The notes below the pieces were generated by a model, which saw only the letters and a list, made by a program, of their open reading frames with translations, was not told the DNA's origin and made no database searches. Both the position numbers and the translations under genes were made by a program. From assembly GCF_000246855.1 (NCBI RefSeq), contig NC_016609.1:3720001-3784000 (forward strand): a DNA stretch of 64,000 nucleotides, in the 5' to 3' direction. Source of the stretch: Niastella koreensis GR20-10 (lineage in GTDB: Bacteria; Bacteroidota; Bacteroidia; Chitinophagales; Chitinophagaceae). Positions within the stretch are counted from its first letter, which is position 1; each line of letters starts with the position of its first letter. Positions 46,436 through 54,810 of this stretch are shown piece by piece.

Positions 46436-49400
46436 TCAGTCTTCCCCGCTTTTAGACTCATTTTTAGTCCCGGTGGTAAAGGATTCTATGTATTCGGTGG
46501 GTGATACGCCAAATTGTTTGCGGAACTCTTTGCTGAAATATTTGCGGTCGCTAAACCCTACGCGATAGGCTACCCCGGCAATGGAGGGGTCGCTGCCGGC
46601 TTGTTGTAACAGCTCGGCCGCCTTTTTTAACCGCACCGATTTTATAAAATCGGCGATCGACAAATTTGTCAGGGCCTTTAGTTTTTTATAAAGAACCGTC
46701 TGGCTCATGCCGGCTTTCTTCAGCAACACCGGCACGCCAAAATCGGCATCTTCCATGTGCTCTTCTACCATGGCCACCAGTTTTTGCAAAAAGAGATCTT
46801 CTGCCCTGGGTTCTGGTTGTTGATCGGCAATCAATATCTCTTGCACACTGGGTTGCAGGGTTACCTGCCGGGTAAATTTTTCGCGGATAATGTTTCGCAG
46901 CGCCAGCAGGTTGCGCACCTGCAATTCCAACACCTGTAAAAGGAATGGCTTGGTGATGTAGGCATCGGCCCCGGTTCGCAAACCGGTAAGCTGGGAGGCG
47001 GGCGCCGCCCGGGCCGTTAATAAGATCACCGGGATATGATTGGTGCGTTCATCTGTTTTTATGCGGTTGCACAAAGTAAATCCATCGTCCTCCCCTTCCA
47101 TCATCACATCGCTGATCACCAGGTCGGGAATCAGGGTAGTAACCGTTTCCCAACCGCTGGCGCCGGTGGCCGCTTCGGTAATTTCATATTGATTGCTCAA
47201 TGCATCGCGGATCATTTGCCTGATGGCGGTATTGTCTTCCACCAGCAATAAACCGGGTTTGGCTGAACCGGTTACCATTCCGTTTTCTTCAATACCAGCA
47301 ATATCATTGTCCTGTTCCGCCAATTCCGCCATTTGCGCCCGTTGTACGGTGCCAACGCCCGACAATTGTTCGGCCGTAAAATGGGTATTGTCTAATGGCA
47401 GCGTAATGGTGAAGGTAGTACGCCCGTTCGTTTTGCCTTCTGTTGCCGGCACACTTTGCACGGCTATTTGTCCGCCATGCGCTTCAATAATACTTTTCGA
47501 GAGGGCCAGTCCAATCCCGGTGCCCAGGATGCCATTGCCTGCATTGCCAATCTGGTAAAACCGGCTGAACAATTTCGATTGCTGTTCGGGCAAAATGCCT
47601 TTGCCTAAATTGCTTATTTCGATAGTAATGTTCTTCTCCTCCGTTTGTTGGATGGCTACTGTTATATTACCATCATCATTGGTAAACTTAAACGCGTTCG
47701 ACAGCAGGTTGAACAACACTTTTTCCAGTTGTGTGGGATCGAACCACGCGGAGATATTATTAACTGAAGTATTGAAAGTATATTTTATAGAACGGCCCGT
47801 AGCCAGGTCATGGAAGGAGGAAAAGATGTTCCGGCTAAAAGCCACCACATCACTTTCGCTTACATTCAGCTGCATAATGCCACTCTCCGCTTTTCTGAAA
47901 TCCAGCAGTTCGGTAACCAGCCTTATCAGGCGGTCGGCATGTTGTTTTACCAGCCCCAGCTGGCGGCTGATTACTGAATCTTTGGGTGCGTTCTCCAGCA
48001 AATGTTCAACCGGACCAACAATCAGTGTTAACGGCGTTCTGATCTCGTGGGAGATATTGGTAAAGAAATCGATCTTCTGCTGATGCAGTTCTTCCTGCTG
48101 CATTTTCTGCTGGTGCTCATAATACAGATCGCGTTCCAGCCGGGCCTGGCGGTTAAAAAAGCGGATGGTAATATATAAAATCCCCGCGATTACAATTACA
48201 TATATTAAATACGCCCACCACGTTTTCCATAAGGGCGGCCGCACTACTATTTCCATCTTTGCCGGTTCGGTAGTCCATACGCCATCATTGTTACTGGCAC
48301 GAACCAGGAAGGTATAATGCCCCGATGGCAAGTTGGTGTACGTGGCAGCGGGATTGTCTACCACATTCCAGTCCTTTTCAAACCCTTCCAGTTTGTACGC
48401 GTACTGGTTCTTACCCGATTTTATATAATTCAGCGCCGCAAACTCAATGGTAAAAATGTTTTGTGCTGCCGCAAACGTAATGGATTTTGTAAAGGGCATC
48501 GATTTTGCGAGCAACTCATTATCATCCTGGATGCCTACGGGTTTATTAAACAAACGCAACCCGGTAAATACAATAGGTGGAATGGCCTGGTTCACCCGCA
48601 TGTGTGCGGGATAAAAACTAATCAATCCTGTGTAACCACCAAAGAACAGTTGTCCATCGCCATCGCGGTAAAAGCTGTTATAATTAAATTCATTACCGGG
48701 CAACCCATCGTAGATATTATAATTTACCACCGCGCCATTGGCCGCATTGAATTTGCACAATCCGTTATCGGTACTCAACCATAAAAATCCCTGTTCATCT
48801 TCCAGGATGCCGCGCACATTATTACCCGGCAACCCGTTTTGCAAATTGTAGGTAGTGAATGTTTTTGTATCCGGATGGTACAAACACAAACCACCGTCGT
48901 ATGTACCAATCCACATACGGCCGCTCCGGTCCTCGTGCATACAGTTAATATAATCAGATACCAGGCTGTCTTTATGCCCGGGATGTTTATAGAACCAGGT
49001 GAATTTTTCTTCGCCGGGTTTCAATACATTCAACCCATGCGCGGTTCCTACCCATAGATTTTTATGACTGTCTTCAAACACCAGCCGCACCCAGTTGCTG
49101 CTGATGCGAAAGCGGGAACCGGGGTCAGTGGTAAAGCTTTCGCTTTTTCCGGTGGCGCGGTTCAGCAAATTCAATCCCTTGCCATATGCGCCTACCCAAA
49201 ACCGGCCCCGGCTGTCTTCCTGCATGCAAATGATATTATCGCCCGAAAGGGAAGCTGAGTCTTTTGCATCATGTTTGTAGTGCGTAAAACTCTGCGTGGC
49301 GTGGTTGAACAAATTCAGGCCCCCATCGTAGGTGCCAATCCAGATGGCATTGTTGTTGTCGCGGTAAATAGCTTTTATAAAATTGCCACTGATGCTGCGC

Positions 49401-50656
49401 GCATTGGCGGGGTCGTGCTTATAGTGAATGAAGTGGTGGTGTTTTCTGTCGAAATAATTCAGCCCTTCTGCCTCGGTACCAATCCACAGGTTTTGTAATT
49501 CATCGGCCGTAATAGCACTCACCACATTACTGCTGATGCTGTTTACCAGCGTGCTGGTTTTATATACGGTAAAGGGCGTACCAATAGCATGGGTCACATT
49601 TACGCCGCCAAACACGGTTCCCACCCAAAGCGAGCCATAGCGGTCGATGTACAGATCGCGAATGGAATTATTGCTCAGGCTGTTCGGGTTTTCCGGGTCA
49701 TTACGAAAAACAGTGAACGTTTTTGTTTCTGTATTGAAATAATTCAGTCCGTCAATGGTACCAATCCACAAATTGCCAGCAGAATCAACGATCATTTTAC
49801 GGATGATGTCGCTGCTGATGCTGCCGGGCAACTGGTTGCTGTGCGTATAATGAAGAAAGCTATAGGTATTTTTATTAAACAGGTTCAGACCGCCGCATTC
49901 GGTTCCCACCCATAGCCCGCCTTTTTTGTCCTCCACAATGGTCGACACGTTATTGCAGCTCAGGCTGGCAGCATTCCCCGGTTGATTGGCGAATGTGGTA
50001 TAACCGGTTTTGCCTTGTTGCAGCGTCATGCGAACCAGTCCACCGCTGGTGCCGATCCACAGTACCCCCGCATTGTCTTCACAAACTGCTTTTACTTCGT
50101 TGAATCCCGTACCGGGAAAAAAGGGCTGAAAGCGAACGGGCTTGTCATTCGTCAGCAGGTTCAGTCCGTTATTCGTTCCTACCCAAATTCGCCCTGCGTG
50201 ATCTTCATAAATACAGTTAATATAATTATGACTGATATGGCCGGGTAACGAATCGGCCATCATGCGTTGAAAAGCATCTTTTGCGGGCAGATACAGGTTC
50301 AGTCCGCTTTGTGTGCCCACCCACAGGCGGTTGTGGCGGTCGCGCAGTAAAGCAAAAATATAATCGTTGTGGCTGATGGTAGTGGTATCCGCAGGTGTGC
50401 TGCGGTACACCCGAAAAGTACGCGTGTTATAGCGGTTTAAACAATTGCGGGTGCCTAACCACATAAAACCGGCGCTGTCCTGCACAATGGAAATCACCGA
50501 ACTTTGCGACAATCCATCTTCAACCGATAAATGGGAAAAACTGCGGGCGGTAGGTTGCTGACCAAAGCAGAAAATACAAGTGCACAAAGCCCAACATAAC
50601 ATGAGTGCGGATGGCCAATGCAAAAGCAGGGCTGTATGTAGTTTGGTTTTTAACAC
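46436..50656 (-). CDS. Hybrid two-component system sensor/regulator (HTCS)
   Basis: A one-protein signalling system of about 1406 residues. Signal segment LLLHWPSALMLCWALCTCIF; then some 14 two-component propeller repeats (motifs like DSAGFMWLGTRNCLNRYN) forming the periplasmic sensor, a Y_Y_Y domain, one membrane helix (WWAYLIYVIVIAGILYITI), histidine kinase with H870 (NISHEIRTPL) and N-box NLLSNAFKF, receiver with D1183 (PDLVISDVMM), and a C-terminal AraC HTH (about 1300-1395). It is the expected activator of the susC-susD-DUF5017-PL8/GH88 genes just downstream. GTG 50656 is preferred as start; ATG 50602 is possible, and the frame is open to 50917. Confidence 0.93.
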   Translation of the reverse strand: MLKTKLHTALLLHWPSALMLCWALCTCIFCFGQQPTARSFSHLSVEDGLSQSSVISIVQDSAGFMWLGTRNCLNRYNTRTFRVYRSTPADTTTISHNDYIFALLRDRHNRLWVGTQSGLNLYLPAKDAFQRMMADSLPGHISHNYINCIYEDHAGRIWVGTNNGLNLLTNDKPVRFQPFFPGTGFNEVKAVCEDNAGVLWIGTSGGLVRMTLQQGKTGYTTFANQPGNAASLSCNNVSTIVEDKKGGLWVGTECGGLNLFNKNTYSFLHYTHSNQLPGSISSDIIRKMIVDSAGNLWIGTIDGLNYFNTETKTFTVFRNDPENPNSLSNNSIRDLYIDRYGSLWVGTVFGGVNVTHAIGTPFTVYKTSTLVNSISSNVVSAITADELQNLWIGTEAEGLNYFDRKHHHFIHYKHDPANARSISGNFIKAIYRDNNNAIWIGTYDGGLNLFNHATQSFTHYKHDAKDSASLSGDNIICMQEDSRGRFWVGAYGKGLNLLNRATGKSESFTTDPGSRFRISSNWVRLVFEDSHKNLWVGTAHGLNVLKPGEEKFTWFYKHPGHKDSLVSDYINCMHEDRSGRMWIGTYDGGLCLYHPDTKTFTTYNLQNGLPGNNVRGILEDEQGFLWLSTDNGLCKFNAANGAVVNYNIYDGLPGNEFNYNSFYRDGDGQLFFGGYTGLISFYPAHMRVNQAIPPIVFTGLRLFNKPVGIQDDNELLAKSMPFTKSITFAAAQNIFTIEFAALNYIKSGKNQYAYKLEGFEKDWNVVDNPAATYTNLPSGHYTFLVRASNNDGVWTTEPAKMEIVVRPPLWKTWWAYLIYVIVIAGILYITIRFFNRQARLERDLYYEHQQKMQQEELHQQKIDFFTNISHEIRTPLTLIVGPVEHLLENAPKDSVISRQLGLVKQHADRLIRLVTELLDFRKAESGIMQLNVSESDVVAFSRNIFSSFHDLATGRSIKYTFNTSVNNISAWFDPTQLEKVLFNLLSNAFKFTNDDGNITVAIQQTEEKNITIEISNLGKGILPEQQSKLFSRFYQIGNAGNGILGTGIGLALSKSIIEAHGGQIAVQSVPATEGKTNGRTTFTITLPLDNTHFTAEQLSGVGTVQRAQMAELAEQDNDIAGIEENGMVTGSAKPGLLLVEDNTAIRQMIRDALSNQYEITEAATGASGWETVTTLIPDLVISDVMMEGEDDGFTLCNRIKTDERTNHIPVILLTARAAPASQLTGLRTGADAYITKPFLLQVLELQVRNLLALRNIIREKFTRQVTLQPSVQEILIADQQPEPRAEDLFLQKLVAMVEEHMEDADFGVPVLLKKAGMSQTVLYKKLKALTNLSIADFIKSVRLKKAAELLQQAGSDPSIAGVAYRVGFSDRKYFSKEFRKQFGVSPTEYIESFTTGTKNESKSGED

Positions 50657-50724
50657 GTGTTCACCAAAGGTAGCCAATTGAGTTGTAATAATTCCGCAGG
50701 CGTTGTATATTAGCGGTAATACAT

Positions 50725-50983
50725 ATGCTCGATGATTTTTTCCTGATTTACCTGGAAAGGGAAATAATTCCCAATGCATTGGCTCAGATTGCCCACCCCG
50801 ATACCAATTGCCGGATACGAATGTAAAAACAGGGATAAAAAAGACGGCGTTTACATTTACCTCGTGAAGGGGAAAAAAGTAACCCCGGTAAAAACACTGC
50901 CGGTATCTGTTATACACCGGAAAGATTTCAAATGGAGGTTTATCAAAGATTACTGGACAAAAAACTATAAAACATTTTTATAA
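50725..50983 (+). pseudogene. Small gene split by a frameshift (putative)
   Basis: ATG 50725 opens a frame (MLDDFFLIYLEREIIPNALA and on to NCRIRM) that stops at 50821. The next frame continues at once with KNRDKKDGVYIYLVKGKKV and ends at 50983 with KDYWTKNYKTFL. Joined, the two make one plausible basic protein of about 85 residues with no signal or helix. A gain of one base or loss of two near 50818 would restore the reading. Family not recognised; sequencing error is possible. Confidence 0.4.
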
Positions 50984-51001
50984 CAGACCCGGTCTTCCTT
51001 G

Positions 51002-51032
51002 TTGCATGCTATTAAAAGCTGGTGTACATTTG
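51002..51032 (+). promoter_or_regulatory. Bacteroidota-type promoter of the desaturase gene
   Basis: TTG at 51002-51004 and TACATTTG at 51025-51032 with a 20-nt spacer fit the Bacteroidota promoter consensus. The ATG follows at 51052, giving a short leader. Confidence 0.65.
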
Positions 51033-51051
51033 CGTAACCAACCTTTATTGT

Positions 51052-51834
51052 ATGACCCACCAGGAAATACTCCGCAAAGTAGCATGGAAAGACCTGAAAA
51101 GCCTAAGCATCAAAGAAATGCTCATTGAAAACAACCTCACTATCCCCTGGTTCGTTTTGTCAATGATCTTTGCTTATTACGGATATTATTTATTTGCATT
51201 GCCTTTCTCGGCATTTTTCTTTCTTACCGGGCTGCGACAGGTGCACAATGGCTTTCACAATTCGCTGGGCACAAATAAATTCCTCACCTGGCTGTCGTTG
51301 TATCTCAATAGCATATTGATGATCGTTTCCATACATGCGGTAAAATTCAATCACATCAGGCACCACAAATATTGTTTGTCTGAAGAGGATTATGAAGGCA
51401 AATCGGCCGGTATGACCTGGTATGGCGCTATTTTGTACGGTCCCGTTCACATGTTCCTTATTCATAAAGTAACCCTGCAACTGGGCAACAAAAATTACCG
51501 GCGAAATGTGATCCTGGAACTTATTTCCATCGCGCTTTTCGTAGCATTCGTGTTCTATTTTAAAATAGCCTTTCTCATCTATCATATTATTGTGATGCTC
51601 ATTGGTGAATTCCTGATGGCTTTTTTCGCCGTCTGGACGGTTCACCACGATACCCATGATGCGCCTGAACTGGCCAGAACACAACGTTCGGGCTGGAAGA
51701 ACAAGATCACCTTTAGCATGTTCTATCATTTGGAACATCATTTATTTCCAGCTGTTCCTACCATTAAATTACCAGAGCTGGCCAAACGCATCGACGAAGT
51801 ATTGCCTGAAATTGAAAAGAAGAATACCTTTTAA
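51052..51834 (+). CDS. Fatty acid desaturase family membrane protein
   Basis: A 260-residue membrane protein with three histidine boxes for a di-iron site: HNGFH (about residues 65-69), HIRHH (about 99-103) and HLEHH (about 232-236), plus HHDTH. Four to five hydrophobic helices surround them. The reaction would be desaturation or hydroxylation of an acyl or similar lipid chain; the substrate cannot be told. ATG 51052 is favoured because it lies 20 nt after the promoter; 51022 would start inside the promoter. The next gene starts 2 nt after the stop. Confidence 0.88.
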   Translation: MTHQEILRKVAWKDLKSLSIKEMLIENNLTIPWFVLSMIFAYYGYYLFALPFSAFFFLTGLRQVHNGFHNSLGTNKFLTWLSLYLNSILMIVSIHAVKFNHIRHHKYCLSEEDYEGKSAGMTWYGAILYGPVHMFLIHKVTLQLGNKNYRRNVILELISIALFVAFVFYFKIAFLIYHIIVMLIGEFLMAFFAVWTVHHDTHDAPELARTQRSGWKNKITFSMFYHLEHHLFPAVPTIKLPELAKRIDEVLPEIEKKNTF

Positions 51835-51836
51835 CC

Positions 51837-52343
51837 ATGTGGACCCTCTCCGCCGACTACATCAATAACCTGAACTTCGATTACCTTGAAACGTATATAT
51901 TGCGCAGGGGCTCCGAATACGAACAACTGGTAGCCACCAAACCCGATCTTGAATACAACGGCAGTATAATAAACAAAAACGAGGAATTCTTCCCTCACAG
52001 TATAAAAACGCACACATTCCAACACGATCACCCGGTTGTCTTCCGCATAAAAGAGCTGCTGCAAATTGAGATCGAAGAGCATCTTCGCTATTTATGTGCA
52101 CCCGTATTTCACGATGCCATTGTTTTTTATGACCGGAATGACCGTGTGGTCTCCAGCCTGAATATTTGTTTAACCTGTTCTTTTTTGCAAACAGAAGAAC
52201 TCTCATTAAAAGCAGATTATAAAACCTACGGTTACCTGAAAAAGTTATTTATCGAATTAGGACATCCCGTAGAAAAACCGGAATATAACGTCATCGATGA
52301 GATGGAAGCCATAAAAAAGACAATTAAAAAGCCCAAACGTTAA
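51837..52343 (+). CDS. Hypothetical protein coupled to the desaturase
   Basis: A 168-residue soluble protein starting 2 nt after the desaturase stop, so almost certainly co-translated. It has no signal or membrane helix. A beta-rich centre (DAIVFYDRNDRVVSSLNICL) is followed by a CSFLQTEE segment and a basic C-terminal tail (IKKTIKKPKR). I do not recognise the family. The coupling suggests a role with the desaturase, but nothing in the sequence shows which. Confidence 0.72.
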   Translation: MWTLSADYINNLNFDYLETYILRRGSEYEQLVATKPDLEYNGSIINKNEEFFPHSIKTHTFQHDHPVVFRIKELLQIEIEEHLRYLCAPVFHDAIVFYDRNDRVVSSLNICLTCSFLQTEELSLKADYKTYGYLKKLFIELGHPVEKPEYNVIDEMEAIKKTIKKPKR

Positions 52344-52405
52344 TGGTCAAACAATTCCCGGGTATAATCGTTAAGTATACCGGACATTGTTAAAAACCAT
52401 ACTTT

Positions 52406-52861
52406 ATGGCAAACTTCATGACAAACCTGATCGAAAAAACAGTAGTAATAAATGCGCTGACTACTAATGTTTGGAAAGCTTTGACCCAACCGTTCCTGAT
52501 GAAACAATGGATGGGGGAAGAAGAGATGAACCTGCATATTCAAACCAGTTGGGCTGTTAACACGCCCATTACGATCTCGGGTTTTCATCACCTGCCCTTT
52601 GTTAACAAAGGCACCATATTAGAATTTGATGAAGAAAGGGTGTTGAGTTATTCGCACAACAGCTCTTTGTCGCGCCTGCCCGATGAGCCGGAAAACTATT
52701 CCGTTATAAAATTCAATCTCTCCCCTGCCGACGCACAAACCGCGTTAACAGTTACCATCAGCAATTTTCCCACAGAAACCATTTACAAGCACCTGGAGTT
52801 TTACTGGCAGTCTACCATTGTATTGCTAAAAAAATTCGTAGAAAACACCAACCTCATTTAA
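52406..52861 (+). CDS. SRPBCC / AHSA1-like domain protein
   Basis: A 151-residue single-domain protein of the START-like helix-grip fold: IEKTVVINALTTNVWKALTQ with MKQWMGEEE, then GTILEFDEERVLSYSHN, and the C-terminal long helix (EFYWQSTIVLLKKFVE). This matches the activator-of-Hsp90-homologue-1-like group, whose bacterial members bind hydrophobic ligands of unknown identity. ATG 52406 is used; ATG 52418 (MTNLIEK) is an alternative and closer to the family start. Confidence 0.85.
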   Translation: MANFMTNLIEKTVVINALTTNVWKALTQPFLMKQWMGEEEMNLHIQTSWAVNTPITISGFHHLPFVNKGTILEFDEERVLSYSHNSSLSRLPDEPENYSVIKFNLSPADAQTALTVTISNFPTETIYKHLEFYWQSTIVLLKKFVENTNLI

Positions 52862-52959
52862 TGCGGAGAATTACTCATTTTTGTACTACGTACACTTTAT
52901 TTATTCTGAATGAGGCATTTACGCGAAAAACTCCCATTATTAAAAAGCCATAAAAGAGC

Positions 52960-52990
52960 TTGCTGCGCGTACGGTATTTTTATAAATTTG
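52960..52990 (+). promoter_or_regulatory. Bacteroidota-type promoter of clpS
   Basis: TTG at 52960-52962 and TAAATTTG at 52983-52990 with a 20-nt spacer. The clpS ATG is at 53012. Confidence 0.6.
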
Positions 52991-53011
52991 TAACGGAATA
53001 AACCATACTTT

Positions 53012-53308
53012 ATGGCTATTGATGCGCCGGTTAAACCACATTATGAAGAGGATACAGATGTACTTACCTCATTGGACGAACCATACAGTTTGATTGTATG
53101 GAACGATGAAGTAAATACATTTGAATGGGTTATTGAAACCCTGGTAGAAGTGTGCGGCCATACAGCCGAACAGGCTGAACAATGCGCTTACATCATCCAC
53201 TTTCAGGGTAAATATGCTGTAAAGCAGGGTTCTTACGACGATTTAAAACCACAATGCGATGCCATTACCGACCGTGGCATTGGCGCCACTCTTGAGGTAT
53301 TAGCTTAA
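53012..53308 (+). CDS. clpS: ATP-dependent Clp protease adaptor ClpS
   Basis: A 98-residue adaptor that delivers proteins with N-terminal Leu, Phe, Trp or Tyr to ClpAP-type protease. The ligand pocket phrase YSLIVWNDEVNTFEWVIETL is intact, as is the HFQGKYAVKQGSYDDL second half. It lies 16 nt before aat, the enzyme that creates N-end degrons, so the two form a functional unit. Confidence 0.95.
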   Translation: MAIDAPVKPHYEEDTDVLTSLDEPYSLIVWNDEVNTFEWVIETLVEVCGHTAEQAEQCAYIIHFQGKYAVKQGSYDDLKPQCDAITDRGIGATLEVLA

Positions 53309-53324
53309 TTCCCCCCACCCAGGC

Positions 53325-53972
53325 ATGCCTTTATTTGCATTGGATAATGAATTAGTATTTCCCCCTGTTCACCTGGCTGAACCGGATGGCCTATTGGCGG
53401 TTGGCGGTGATCTTTCTACCGAACGTTTATTACTGGCTTACCGGCAGGGCATTTTTCCCTGGTACGAAGGACAACATATTTTGTGGTGGTGTCCCAATCC
53501 GCGTTTCATAATAACCCCCTCCATGCTGAAGGTGAGCAAAAGCATGAAACAATTATTCAAAAAAGAAGCGTTCACCTTTACTATCAATAAAGCATTTTCT
53601 GAAGTTATCAATAATTGTAAAAGCATTAGCCGGCCCGGTCAAAGCGGCACCTGGATCACTAATACCGTGAAGGAAGCCTATACCCGCTTACACCGCCTGG
53701 GATTTGCGCACAGCGCAGAAGTGTGGCTGAATAACGAACTGGTGGGTGGTTTGTATGGAATAAGAATGGGTAAAGTGTTTTTTGGCGAAAGCATGTTCAG
53801 CAAAGTAAGTAACGCCAGCAAATATGCTTTTATCAGTTATGTGCACGTACTGGAACAGGAAGATGTGCAGCTGATCGATTGCCAGGTGTATACCGAGCAT
53901 TTGGAAAGCCTCGGCGCCTGTATGATTCCCCGGGATGATTTTATTCAATTATTACAAGAACTTATACCTTAG
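53325..53972 (+). CDS. aat: Leucyl/phenylalanyl-tRNA-protein transferase
   Basis: A 215-residue GNAT-fold enzyme that adds Leu or Phe from tRNA to proteins starting with Lys or Arg. Conserved segments are PDGLLAVGGDLSTERLLLAY, GIFPWYEGQHILWWCPNPR, and FGESMFSKVSNASKYAF. The frame ends after DDFIQLLQELIP. It is the downstream partner of clpS. Confidence 0.95.
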   Translation: MPLFALDNELVFPPVHLAEPDGLLAVGGDLSTERLLLAYRQGIFPWYEGQHILWWCPNPRFIITPSMLKVSKSMKQLFKKEAFTFTINKAFSEVINNCKSISRPGQSGTWITNTVKEAYTRLHRLGFAHSAEVWLNNELVGGLYGIRMGKVFFGESMFSKVSNASKYAFISYVHVLEQEDVQLIDCQVYTEHLESLGACMIPRDDFIQLLQELIP

Positions 53973-53975
53973 TTA

Positions 53976-54033
53976 CAGGTTTCATGTTACAGGTTACAGG
54001 TTGAATTCCGTTTTCCCTGTAACATGAAACCTG
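53976..54033. terminator. 18-bp perfect hairpin between convergent aat and lipoprotein genes
   Basis: CAGGTTTCATGTTACAGG (53976-53993) is exactly complementary to 54016-54033, with a 22-nt loop that includes another TTACAGG word. It lies between two convergent stops and probably serves both strands, though no long T-tract follows. The words resemble the other gap repeats of this window. Confidence 0.65.
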
Positions 54034-54043
54034 GAAGCTGAAA

Positions 54044-54532
54044 CTACTTCGCGTACGTAGCCACCGAATAATGTTTCAGGGAAGTAACTTTTAACTCATC
54101 GTTCTTCACATACACTTTTTTGTACTCGCGAAACTCGTTGTGGTTATCCATAAACCCAACAATACAGGAGTATTTATCCTCTCCTTTTTGAATGACGGGT
54201 TTGGGTTCAGAACCAACGTTGGGAAGAAACAGGGTATCGTCGCCTTCCATTTCTTCATACTTTAGTTTCATGACATACTGAAAAGTTTTTGGCGTTTCAA
54301 ACAGCTTCACGGAAAAATACCAGTCATTTAACGGATTTTCTGTTTTCTGTTTGTACTCCGCCACCGGTTCGGAATTGACCGTAGTACGATACATGGGTAC
54401 TTTTTCTGCAGGCGGTGTTTCCGCAGCAGGAGCCGCCTTTTTTGAAGCATCCTCTTTTACTGTTTCGTTGGGTGCTGTCTCACGACACCCGGCAGCAAGT
54501 AAACAGCAAAGCAACAAATTACGTTTTTTCAT
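54044..54532 (-). CDS. Lipoprotein of unknown function
   Basis: A 162-residue lipoprotein; ATG 54532 (MKKRNLLLCC) gives the lipobox LLAAGC. A low-complexity Ala/Pro/Glu/Lys linker (about residues 20-45) leads to a small globular domain with FSVKLFETPKTFQYVMKLKY and a conserved-looking end SLKHYSVATYAK. I do not recognise the family. Convergent with aat. Confidence 0.75.
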   Translation of the reverse strand: MKKRNLLLCCLLAAGCRETAPNETVKEDASKKAAPAAETPPAEKVPMYRTTVNSEPVAEYKQKTENPLNDWYFSVKLFETPKTFQYVMKLKYEEMEGDDTLFLPNVGSEPKPVIQKGEDKYSCIVGFMDNHNEFREYKKVYVKNDELKVTSLKHYSVATYAK

Positions 54533-54589
54533 AGTGTGGGTCATTTTAGCAATAAATCTGGCCGCAAGTTTGGTACCAAAGTAAATGAA

Positions 54590-54800
54590 AAATGAGAAAT
54601 GAGGAGTGAAGAATGAGAAAGTAAAGAAAATATTGAATATTAAATTTAAAATAATAAATGTTGAAGGAAAGAAGAAAACGAGGTAAAAGCTTAAAGCAAA
54701 AAGGCAAAAGCTGTATTCGCTTTCAGCTTTCGGCTTTGAGCATTCAGCCTTGTATTTGCTTGCAGCTTACAGCCTGAAGCATTCAACATTCAACGTACAT
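54590..54800. repeat. Word-repeat block after the DnaQ-UvrC-type gene
   Basis: The first part holds AATGAGAAATGAGGAGTGAAG-type words (54585-54622) and AATATTGAATATTAAA (54628-54645). The second holds AAAAGCTTAAAGC, CTTTCAGCTTTCGGCTTTG and TGCTTGCAGCTTACAGCC (54685-54775). The second part matches the reverse complement of 21431-21505. No gene is visible. Confidence 0.75.
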
Positions 54801-54810
54801 AAGCCACTAC

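Noticed and set aside
50657-50917. N-terminal extension of the HTCS gene to 50917
   Set aside because: The added 87 residues precede a good signal segment and overlap the region of the divergent small gene; a start at 50656 (GTG) or 50602 (ATG) fits better.
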